Shown here piece after piece: positions 57,327 through 64,000 of a DNA stretch of 64,000 nucleotides; position 1 is the stretch's first letter, and every line of letters starts with the position of its first letter. Position numbers and translations under genes: made by a program. Source of the DNA: an uncultured Pseudomonadota bacterium (GTDB taxonomy: Bacteria > Pseudomonadota > Alphaproteobacteria > UBA3830); NCBI GenBank assembly GCA_902771535.1, contig CACXWU010000002.1:1-64000 (forward strand). The letters are read 5' to 3'. A model generated the notes under the pieces. The model ran no database searches and was not told the DNA's origin. It was given only the letters and a program-made list of their open reading frames with translations.

Positions 57327-57355
57327 AGGTTACAAAATTATAAATAAAAACTCAA
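57327..57355 (-). promoter_or_regulatory. conserved promoter-like element before symporter copy 3
   Basis: Minus strand TTGAGT, 17 nt, TAACCT, identical boxes to those of copies 1 and 2. Confidence 0.5.
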
Positions 57356-57369
57356 TATAAAAAAGTTAA

Positions 57370-57395
57370 CGCTAGGTTTCTTTCAAAACCTAGCG
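57370..57395 (-). terminator. intrinsic terminator of ctrA
   Basis: CGCTAGGTTT and AAACCTAGCG arms form a near-perfect hairpin; on the minus strand a TTAACTTTTTT tract follows. It separates ctrA from the symporter genes. Confidence 0.7.
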
Positions 57396-57450
57396 AGATA
57401 GTGAGATATACAAAGAAAGAATGAAAACCCACAATTGCGTGGATTCCCAC

Positions 57451-58200
57451 TTATATAGTGCCGGGAGCACCCGACATAGCGTTAAGTTCATGAGGAGAAT
57501 TCAACGCCTTTTCGCTCGATTGCGAATCTATATCTTTTATAGTGTATCCTCTGCCCCAGATGGTCTCAATATAACACTCTCCACCGAGAGCATCCATGAG
57601 CTTCTTCCGCAGTTTGCAGACGAATACATCTATTATCTTTAACTCAGGTTCGTCCATGCCACCATACAAGTGGTTCAAGAACATGTCTTTGGTCAACGTG
57701 GCCCCCTTCCTCAGGCAGAGTAACTCCAGAATTGAGTACTCCTTACCTGTAAGGTGCAAAACGTTGCCATCGACTTCCACGCGACGACTCTGAAGGTTAA
57801 CTGTCATTCTGCCGATCTTTATAACCGACTCGGCATGGCCCTTAGACCTTCTTATAACTGCTTGAATTCTGGACACCAACTCTTTCCCATCGAAAGGCTT
57901 GGTGATGTAATCATCTGCCCCGATATCCAAGCACTTAACTTTATCCTTACACTCAGACAACCCCGAAACCACGATAACCGGCGTCCCTATGTTCGCACTA
58001 CGCAGCCTCTTGATTACCTCTACCCCATCAATGTCGGGCAGCATCAAATCCAAAATGATACCGTCATAGTCATAAATCTTTCCGACCTCTAAACCATACT
58101 GTCCAAAGCTCGTAGAGTCAACCACCACGCCTTCTTTTTTTAGCAGAGATTCAATCCCCTTAGCAGTTAAGGTATCATCTTCTATCAATAATACTCGCAC
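57451..58200 (-). CDS. ctrA: cell-cycle response regulator CtrA
   Basis: This 249-residue OmpR-type regulator has an N-terminal receiver with acidic pocket EDD (7-9), phosphoacceptor Asp51 and Lys in TKPF. The C-terminal winged helix contains HLTGKEYSILELL and, very tellingly, FLNHLYGGMDEPELKIIDV, which is nearly invariant in CtrA. CtrA controls replication, division and envelope genes in alphaproteobacteria. The tail after GRGYTIKD is longer and less conserved (about 28 residues). The start is GTG with GGAGG 6 nt upstream. It forms its own transcription unit ahead of the symporters. Confidence 0.96.
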   Translation of the reverse strand: MRVLLIEDDTLTAKGIESLLKKEGVVVDSTSFGQYGLEVGKIYDYDGIILDLMLPDIDGVEVIKRLRSANIGTPVIVVSGLSECKDKVKCLDIGADDYITKPFDGKELVSRIQAVIRRSKGHAESVIKIGRMTVNLQSRRVEVDGNVLHLTGKEYSILELLCLRKGATLTKDMFLNHLYGGMDEPELKIIDVFVCKLRKKLMDALGGECYIETIWGRGYTIKDIDSQSSEKALNSPHELNAMSGAPGTI

Positions 58201-58298
58201 AACTTACCTCCAAATACCAACTAAATCAAGACCTATATTCACAAATATTGTCTCTAATTGGTACGCTATCTAAAATTTACTAAAAATTTATTAAGATT

Positions 58299-59954
58299 TT
58301 AAGTAGTTTTTTGTGATTTTTCTATTTTTTTTATATTTTTTCTATCACTTTCCTCATTTTTGAGACTATTTGTACTTATAATATTTTTAAATTTTTCTTC
58401 AGAAATATTAAAAATATTCATAATTTTTGAGTCTTCGATCCCATTTTCATGAAGAATTCTAATAAATTCGTGCTTGCAATCCTCCATCATGTGACGCATG
58501 CTGATACTGACTCTATTAAAAACTATATTCATTACCTTCATATAAGTCTTGTATCGCGAGGAATCATTCGATCCTAACGCTTTCTCTCCCGTCGCCAGAA
58601 ATTCTCTAACAAATTCGTATTTCACCATATCTCGCCAATGAATACCACAACCGAGCCTTTTTACAACCCTATGTGTATGCTCTTGAACCTCATGTTCGTT
58701 AAAATGAAAATGTCTCATTTTTCTAAATATTTCTATCGCTTTTTCATTTTCTATGCCGAGAGTGGAACAAAGTTCCCACAGATATTTACGAAACGCATAA
58801 TGAAAAATATTCGGTAATCTGTTATGGATTTCCTGAAAATAATCGATGATATCTTCTAGATTTTCCAAGACATTTTTATCCGTCACGATACTCGCAATTT
58901 TTTCATAAATTTTTTCCTCTATGATTTCCGCACAAGAACATACGTCCATGATTGACTCTTTACAAAGCTTATATACTAACTCCTCGTCATTAGCACAATT
59001 AGTTACTTCTCGGATCCGCATATCATGCATCCATTCACCGATTTTTCCTAATATTTCTATCTGTTTTTTCATTTGATCTTTCGTAATATCTTTCTTTGGA
59101 AATCCAAAATTAACCAATATTTCTTCTGTCGGAATATTAATCTGTTTGTTATCAAGCTTCAGATCTCCTTCGTGTACGAGAATTATTTTCTTTATTGAAT
59201 TCGATTTTCTCTCATTGTCCGTTATGTCTGATTTCGCAAAATCTGTTATCGCTTCCGCTATATCTGAAGAAATTTTTTTCGAATTAGTTATCAATAATTT
59301 TACCGAAGAATTTTCGTTCAGATTCAATCCAACATCTTTAAGCATAGAAGAAATCTCTGATCTTATAACTTCTTCATCAGGAAATTTTATCCTATTCTCA
59401 TCGATTTGATACACAAAAACTATATTTACTCCGCGACTTCTGAGTTTTTCGAAATCCTGCTTATGCTCCATGTTAATAATTCTTTTGGGAGCAAAAAATA
59501 ACGCCTGATCTATTTCTTCGTTTATTTTACGATCTAAATCTAAACGTTTTTTATAAAAATCAGACCAAAGACTTTTGTTTTCCTTAGAAAAAGCCGCATC
59601 CAAATATGTAAATACAATATTTTCGCAATTTAATATCACTAAAGTTTCTTTGTCTACTTTTCCCAGTTTCGCAAACATCTCATTCATTCCCAAAACTGTT
59701 GATTTATCGTCCTTTTTTAATTTTGGAAAGGCTTCATTCATTTCGGATTCAGAAATAATTACATCTAATTTTGAAGATATTACTCCGTCTTTGTTGTTTG
59801 ACTTCGGAAAAACTTTATCTGATCCTAAGGCTATCGCCCTATTCTTACCCTCAAACGCAACAAGTTCGTTTAATTTTAAAGATATCTTATCAAAATATCT
59901 TCCAAACGCTACCCCTAAAATAAACAATAGAAATACTTTAACGAAATTACGCAT
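58299..59954 (-). CDS. exported or membrane-anchored protein with a degenerate HAD/DUF2608-like region
   Basis: This 551-residue protein has an N-terminal hydrophobic signal or anchor (about 3-20). A segment at about 105-225 resembles DUF2608/HAD-type phosphatases: strand ETLVILNCENIVF aligns with 'vvfDiDnTLl', and LRSRGVNIVFVYQ with the second HAD motif, but the catalytic DxD aspartates are replaced. The C-terminal half (about 320-500) is helical with His- and Cys-rich patches (HFHFNEHEVQEHTH). ATG 59954 with GGGAG is preferred. DUF2608-like proteins are frequent in intracellular bacteria. It is divergent in role from neighbours and monocistronic. Confidence 0.6.
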   Translation of the reverse strand: MRNFVKVFLLFILGVAFGRYFDKISLKLNELVAFEGKNRAIALGSDKVFPKSNNKDGVISSKLDVIISESEMNEAFPKLKKDDKSTVLGMNEMFAKLGKVDKETLVILNCENIVFTYLDAAFSKENKSLWSDFYKKRLDLDRKINEEIDQALFFAPKRIINMEHKQDFEKLRSRGVNIVFVYQIDENRIKFPDEEVIRSEISSMLKDVGLNLNENSSVKLLITNSKKISSDIAEAITDFAKSDITDNERKSNSIKKIILVHEGDLKLDNKQINIPTEEILVNFGFPKKDITKDQMKKQIEILGKIGEWMHDMRIREVTNCANDEELVYKLCKESIMDVCSCAEIIEEKIYEKIASIVTDKNVLENLEDIIDYFQEIHNRLPNIFHYAFRKYLWELCSTLGIENEKAIEIFRKMRHFHFNEHEVQEHTHRVVKRLGCGIHWRDMVKYEFVREFLATGEKALGSNDSSRYKTYMKVMNIVFNRVSISMRHMMEDCKHEFIRILHENGIEDSKIMNIFNISEEKFKNIISTNSLKNEESDRKNIKKIEKSQKTT

Positions 59955-60078
59955 AAACTTTCTCCCATACAAGGGGTAATTATATATTCTTTTATGCAAA
60001 TTTTATATAAATTTGTTTAATTTTTACAAAGATCCCCCAAGGAGAAAAACAGAAATTCTTCTACCTTCTCGAGAAAAT

Positions 60079-60570
60079 CTAATCCGACACAGGCAACCTA
60101 ATTCCCGAATAAGGAATCATTTCCTCTTTATGAAGCATGTATGTCTTCAAAAAATCAACAATTTCCCAATGATGGCTTGAAGCAGCGAGCTGTACTGCTG
60201 TCGATCCGTTATTAGCACGAACATTCACGTCAGCCCCCTCATTTATCAGATACTTCACAATGCTGAAACGCCCGTGACGAGCTGCTTCCATCAAGGGAGT
60301 TAAACCGTTATCTCCGTAAACATTGATATTCACCCCCTTTTGCACCAACAATTTTATGAATCCCAAATACCCCAGCTGACATGCCTCAATCATTTGTTTA
60401 TTTTCTTCCCTTGAACTTTGTCTCTCCGAAACCTGACCATTCGGTACAACAATCTCCGTTTTTGTTTGCTTATTGTTGTTATGTTGAAATAAATTATTCG
60501 GCACAGCAACGGAAACCTGCATACATAAGAGTGACAACATGGGCCACAAATTTAAAAACTTCAAGTTCAT
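60079..60570 (-). CDS. exported ankyrin-repeat protein
   Basis: This 163-residue protein has a signal peptide (about 1-22, ending VSVAVP) and three ankyrin repeats: EACQLGYLGFIKLLVQKGVN, then GLTPLMEAARHGRFSIVKYL, then GSTAVQLAASSHHWEIVDFL. Ankyrin repeats bind proteins. An exported ankyrin protein in a host-associated bacterium could act in the periplasm or on the host. ATG 60570 with AGGGAG is preferred; the longer frame to 60732 lacks a ribosome-binding site. Confidence 0.8.
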   Translation of the reverse strand: MNLKFLNLWPMLSLLCMQVSVAVPNNLFQHNNNKQTKTEIVVPNGQVSERQSSREENKQMIEACQLGYLGFIKLLVQKGVNINVYGDNGLTPLMEAARHGRFSIVKYLINEGADVNVRANNGSTAVQLAASSHHWEIVDFLKTYMLHKEEMIPYSGIRLPVSD

Positions 60571-61088
60571 TTCTATCTCCCTAATGGTTTTATTTACGAA
60601 AAACACTAAAACTATCCGCAGAGTCTCTATATAAAGCATGTAACTAAAATTATCAACAAAAATTTTGTATATTTTAGTAATATGTTGCAAAAATGATAAA
60701 TATTTGAACGAGAAAAATAACGAAAATGACATGCTGCTTTATTTGCAGCCTCGGTCATTCTTTCCGAACAACTGCATTGCAACAATCAAACTCTATTTTA
60801 AGTAGTATTATATATACTTATAGTTGTAACCAGCCTCCATTTTATGATAGATATAGAGAATAGATAGTGAGTTTATTCCGATTTAGTGAAAATCTCTGTC
60901 TGTGAAATGGATTGCACTGTGACCTGAATTAATATAAATAACCCCTAACAATCCATCGCAGAGAAAAAGGATTTGAAAACCAGAATTCTGTAAGGAATCT
61001 ATTTTAACCGATAACGAAAGGTAAAGGGCAAGAAATCTAAAAAACTCATTTCTTTTATGATAATATTCAAACGATGGGAGCGAAATAA
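60571..61088. other. divergent intergenic region with a stem-loop
   Basis: 518 bp between the ankyrin gene (minus) and the UvrA-like gene (plus). No coding frame is convincing. It contains a compound hairpin at 60725-60759 and, at the right edge, the GGGAGCG ribosome-binding site of the UvrA-like gene. Confidence 0.5.
60725..60759. other. compound stem-loop in intergenic DNA
   Basis: Outer arms AATGAC/GTCATT and inner arms GCTGC/GCAGC with a TTTATTT loop. There is no long T run on either side, so it is not a standard terminator; it could belong to the ankyrin mRNA leader or a small RNA. Confidence 0.35.
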
Positions 61089-63584
61089 ATGACGAGCGCC
61101 AAACCTGATAAAATCCTTGTTCGAGGAGCAAGGGTTCATAATCTTAAGAATATCGATGTCGATATTCCGTTGAACAAAATTGTCGGAATAGCCGGAGTTT
61201 CGGGCTCGGGAAAATCTTCTCTGTCCCTTGGCGTTTTGTATGCCGAAGGCTCGAGGAGGTATTTGGAATCTCTTTCGACCTATACGAGAAGAAGAATGAC
61301 TCAGGCAGCAAAGGCAAATGTTGATGAGATTCTGTACGTTCCGGCATCTTTAGCTCTGCATCAAAGGCCTGCTGTTCCGGGAATTCGCTCTACCTTCGGC
61401 ACAGGAACAGAGCTTTTGAACAGTATAAGATTGATGTTTTCGAGGCTCGCCAATCACAGATGTCCGAATGGTCACTATTTAGAGCCATCGTTGAATGTAG
61501 CAGCGGAAAAGGAGTTGATCTGCCCCAAGTGTAAAGCTCAGGTCTTTGCTCCGGGAGCGGAAGAATTGGCTTTCAACTCTCAGGGAGCATGTCCGAAATG
61601 TAACGGAGTCGGTACAATTCGAACCGTTGATGAATCAACTCTCGTGCCTGACGAAAATCTGACAATTGATGAGGGAGCTGTTGCCCCCTGGAATTCGCTG
61701 ATGTGGTCTTTGATGACCGATATCTGCCGCGAAATGGGGGTCCGCACGAATGTCCCGTTTAAGGATCTAACCGACACGGAAAAAGAAATTGTTTATCACG
61801 GACCTGCCGAAAAAAAGCACATTTTTTATCATTCTAAAACCACCAATCAGGCCGGCGAATTAGATTTTACATATTTCAACGCGGTTTACACCGTCGAAAA
61901 TGCTCTCGCAAAAGTCAAAGATGAAAAAGGCATGAAGCGAGTCGAAAAATTCCTGAAGGAAAACCTTTGCCCTGAGTGTGGAGGTACAAGATTGTCGGAA
62001 AAAGCGAGAGCTCCGAAATTGCGCGGAATATCTTTGGCGGAAGTCTGCAAAATGACTTTATCTGAATTAATTGACTGGGTGAAAGGCGTTCCTGATTCTC
62101 TGCCTTCCGAAATGAGGTCAATGGCAGAAGCGATCTGCGAGTCCTTCTTTGTAACAGCAAAAAGATTGATGGATTTGGGTTTGGGATATCTGACCCTCGA
62201 CAGAACGGCCTCGACTTTGTCAACAGGAGAAAGACAAAGAATGCAGTTGGCCCGCTCCGTCAGGAACAGAACTACGGGAGTGTTATACGTTCTCGATGAG
62301 CCATCGATCGGTTTACATCCTGCGAATATCAAGGGATTGAATGCCGTCATGCACGACCTCGTGGCGGACGGAAATTCCGTCATTTTAGTGGATCACGATA
62401 CGCAAATTTTATCGGAATCCGATTGGATAATCGAACTCGGTCCCGAATCGGGAGCAAACGGCGGACAAGTCATAAATGAAGGAACCATATCCGAAACGAT
62501 AAACAATCCGCAATCGAAAATCGGGCCATTTTTATCCGACAAAACAGACAGAATCATAAGACAGCGTGTTCAAAAATCCGAAATGTTCGACGAAGGAGAA
62601 ATTAAACTAAGCATTTCTAAAATTCATACGGTGAAGCCTTTGGAAGTGAGAATTCCTAAAGGCAAGCTGACCGTCGTGACGGGTGTTTCTGGTTCGGGGA
62701 AAACAACTCTCATCTTGGAAAGTCTCATCCCGGCCTTGGAAAACAAATTTTCGGGGAAGAAATTACCCGAACACGTGAAAGATATCCAAGCCGACGGCAT
62801 CAAGCAAATTAAACTGATCGACGCAACACCAATCGGAATCAACGTGCGCTCTACAGTCGCAACCTACGCGAATATCCATGATGAGTTGAGAAAAGTTTTC
62901 GCAAAAACAGAAGACGCCAGAGAATTAGGCTATAAGTCGGGAGAATTTTCATATAACACAGGCTCGTTGAGATGTTCAACTTGCGACGGAACGGGAAGCA
63001 TTGTACTCGATGTTCAGTTCCTGCCGGATGTCGACATTCCCTGCCCTGATTGCCGAGGCTCGAGATATTCCAAGACTGCCGAAAAAATTAAATATGTAAC
63101 AAAATCCAACGAATATACTCTGCCCCAAATCATGGAGATGGATATAAACCATACTCTTGTCGCATGCCGCGAAATCAATTCCGTAAGGCAGAGACTTCAA
63201 ACCTTGAGCGATTTGGGCTTGGGTTATCTGACTTTGGGAGAAGCCACTCCGAGTTTATCGGGAGGCGAGGCACAAAGATTAAAATTGGCGTCCGAAATGG
63301 GCAGAAAACAAGAGGATACGATTTTCGTTTTCGACGAACCGACCATAGGACTGCACCCGCTGGATGTCAAAACATTAATCGGAGTATTCCAAAAACTCAT
63401 CGCAAACAAAGCGACGGTCATCGTCATAGAGCATGACCTCGATCTCATCAAAAATGCAGATTACATTATCGATATGGGACCGGACGGCGGAGATAAAGGC
63501 GGCGAAATCGTTTTCGAAGGCACTCCCGAACAAATCTGCAACTGTGAGAACAGCAAAACAGGAGAGTTTCTAAAGAAGATTTGA
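61089..63584 (+). CDS. short UvrA-like ABC ATPase (UvrA2/DrrC-type)
   Basis: This 831-residue protein has two UvrA-type ABC modules: Walker A GVSGSGKSS (36-44), first signature LSTGERQRM, second Walker A GVSGSGKTT, second signature LSGGEAQRL. Zinc-finger Cys pairs CPKC..CPKC and CSTC..CPDC are present. It is roughly 110 residues shorter than standard UvrA (about 940), and the region after the first Walker A is reduced, as in class II UvrA paralogues that lack the UvrB-binding domain. Such proteins are linked to drug or DNA-damage tolerance and are common in Firmicutes. A separate full-length uvrA is expected elsewhere. Confidence 0.85.
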   Translation: MTSAKPDKILVRGARVHNLKNIDVDIPLNKIVGIAGVSGSGKSSLSLGVLYAEGSRRYLESLSTYTRRRMTQAAKANVDEILYVPASLALHQRPAVPGIRSTFGTGTELLNSIRLMFSRLANHRCPNGHYLEPSLNVAAEKELICPKCKAQVFAPGAEELAFNSQGACPKCNGVGTIRTVDESTLVPDENLTIDEGAVAPWNSLMWSLMTDICREMGVRTNVPFKDLTDTEKEIVYHGPAEKKHIFYHSKTTNQAGELDFTYFNAVYTVENALAKVKDEKGMKRVEKFLKENLCPECGGTRLSEKARAPKLRGISLAEVCKMTLSELIDWVKGVPDSLPSEMRSMAEAICESFFVTAKRLMDLGLGYLTLDRTASTLSTGERQRMQLARSVRNRTTGVLYVLDEPSIGLHPANIKGLNAVMHDLVADGNSVILVDHDTQILSESDWIIELGPESGANGGQVINEGTISETINNPQSKIGPFLSDKTDRIIRQRVQKSEMFDEGEIKLSISKIHTVKPLEVRIPKGKLTVVTGVSGSGKTTLILESLIPALENKFSGKKLPEHVKDIQADGIKQIKLIDATPIGINVRSTVATYANIHDELRKVFAKTEDARELGYKSGEFSYNTGSLRCSTCDGTGSIVLDVQFLPDVDIPCPDCRGSRYSKTAEKIKYVTKSNEYTLPQIMEMDINHTLVACREINSVRQRLQTLSDLGLGYLTLGEATPSLSGGEAQRLKLASEMGRKQEDTIFVFDEPTIGLHPLDVKTLIGVFQKLIANKATVIVIEHDLDLIKNADYIIDMGPDGGDKGGEIVFEGTPEQICNCENSKTGEFLKKI

Positions 63585-63678
63585 AGATTTCTTGAAAACA
63601 AAAATTACGATCACGCTGTTTCCAAGCGTTTCCGCATATCACACGTGACATCATCAGGGAGTTAGTATATATGTGGCA

Positions 63679-63720
63679 TTAACCAAATGAAATCCTTTAA
63701 CATAAACTTTATTTGGTTAA
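63679..63720. repeat. 10-bp inverted repeat overlapping the ffh -35 region
   Basis: Arms TTAACCAAAT (63679-63688) and ATTTGGTTAA (63711-63720) are perfect, separated by 22 bp. The right arm contains the candidate -35 TTGGTT of ffh. No T run follows, so an operator or weak uvrA-like terminator are both possible. Confidence 0.5.
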
Positions 63721-63742
63721 GAAAACTCAACTGTGTTAAAAT
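63713..63742 (+). promoter_or_regulatory. candidate ffh promoter
   Basis: TTGGTT, 18-nt spacer, TAAAAT with an upstream TGT (extended -10), 24 bp before the TTG start. Confidence 0.5.
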
Positions 63743-63766
63743 GCACAGCAAAAGGGAGAGTTAAAA

Positions 63767-64000
63767 TTGTTTAATTCATTTTCTGAGAGAATTTCTGGAA
63801 TTTTCGATAAATTGAGGCGCAGCGGCGTACTGAAGGAAGCAGATGTCGATACGGCTTTGCGAGAAATTCGGATAGCCTTGCTGGAGGCCGATGTTTCGTT
63901 GGATATCGCCAGGAAGTTCATCTCCGAGGTTAAAGAAAGAGCTGTCGGACAGAATGTTTTGAAATCGGTTTCTCCTGGGCAAATGGTTATCAAGATAGTT
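63767..64000 (+). CDS. ffh: signal recognition particle GTPase Ffh (5' part)
   Basis: The first 78 codons are visible and run off the window. They read as the Ffh/SRP54 N-domain: LFNSFSERISGIFDKLRRSG, then LREIRIALLEADVSLDIARKF, as in every Ffh. The gene product binds 4.5S RNA and signal sequences and docks with FtsY. The start is TTG with GGGAGAG 6 nt upstream; no ATG lies near. Confidence 0.95.
   Translation, partial: MFNSFSERISGIFDKLRRSGVLKEADVDTALREIRIALLEADVSLDIARKFISEVKERAVGQNVLKSVSPGQMVIKIV

Noticed and set aside
58201-58298. CtrA autoregulatory site (TTAA-N7-TTAA) before ctrA
   Set aside because: Only TTAA half-sites at wrong spacing (N4) were seen, so no site is claimed.
60883-61131. 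82-codon minus frame upstream of the UvrA-like gene
   Set aside because: No ribosome-binding site, overlaps the real start of the UvrA-like gene, and has no recognisable domain.

Overview
The window is about 64 kb of A+T-rich chromosome from a Gram-negative alphaproteobacterium, most likely a host-associated, Holosporales-like lineage. The class assignment rests on a CtrA master regulator with Asp51 and the near-invariant alphaproteobacterial C-terminal domain, the envC-ctpA-YibQ-type deacetylase-rppH cluster, a K+-independent-type H+-pyrophosphatase, a phasin, and MlaC, BamD and LpxK envelope genes. The host-associated lifestyle is inferred from many small exported or lipid-anchored proteins without clear homologues, an exported ankyrin protein, expanded peptidase and symporter families and decayed genes. 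No species can be named from the sequence alone.

Layout. 1-4.3 kb is an accessory stretch: tRNA-Gln, a secreted unknown protein with a probable frameshifted tail, an IS982-like transposase relic, an exported HSL-type esterase, tRNA-Ser and a disrupted small membrane protein. 4.3-6.3 kb is groES-groEL. 6.4-7.4 kb is a lipoprotein with six 18-residue repeats. 7.5-14.4 kb (minus) holds 3-hydroxybutyryl-CoA dehydrogenase and the compact operon galU-ugd-envC-ctpA-deacetylase-rppH. 14.8-24.9 kb mixes pgk, a hydrolase, tyrS, exported unknowns, yidC-engB, a phasin and a lone PotG-type ATPase. 25-33 kb holds comF, hppA and four consecutive M16 peptidase-family genes. 33-37.8 kb holds mutS, two exported GT25-like proteins and a small tail-anchored protein. 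37.9-42.7 kb is the overlapping operon CDF transporter-mlaC-dut-bamD, then tRNA-Met and a phosphoethanolamine transferase. 42.8-46.1 kb has a DUF4326 protein and a large LuxR-HTH/membrane/NB-ARC/TPR regulator. 46.2-51.5 kb holds rlpA-MFS-lpxK, an Smr protein, a parvulin and rsmD. 51.5-58.2 kb is a histidine kinase, three tandem sodium:solute symporters and ctrA. 58.3-64 kb has an exported HAD/DUF2608-like protein, an ankyrin protein, a short UvrA-like ATPase and the start of ffh.

How the genes fit together. Much of the window serves the envelope: lipid A synthesis and modification (lpxK, phosphoethanolamine transferase), outer-membrane assembly (bamD, parvulin), phospholipid traffic (mlaC), inner-membrane insertion (yidC) and septal peptidoglycan remodelling (envC, rlpA, ctpA). 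hppA and the phasin/3-hydroxybutyryl-CoA dehydrogenase pair point to pyrophosphate-driven energisation and polyhydroxybutyrate-type storage. The least ordinary items are the M16 quartet (only the first member keeps HxxEH and only the second the R/Y motif), the HTH-TM-STAND-TPR regulator, the symporter triplication with conserved promoters and a downstream kinase, and the export-signal-bearing GT25 pair.
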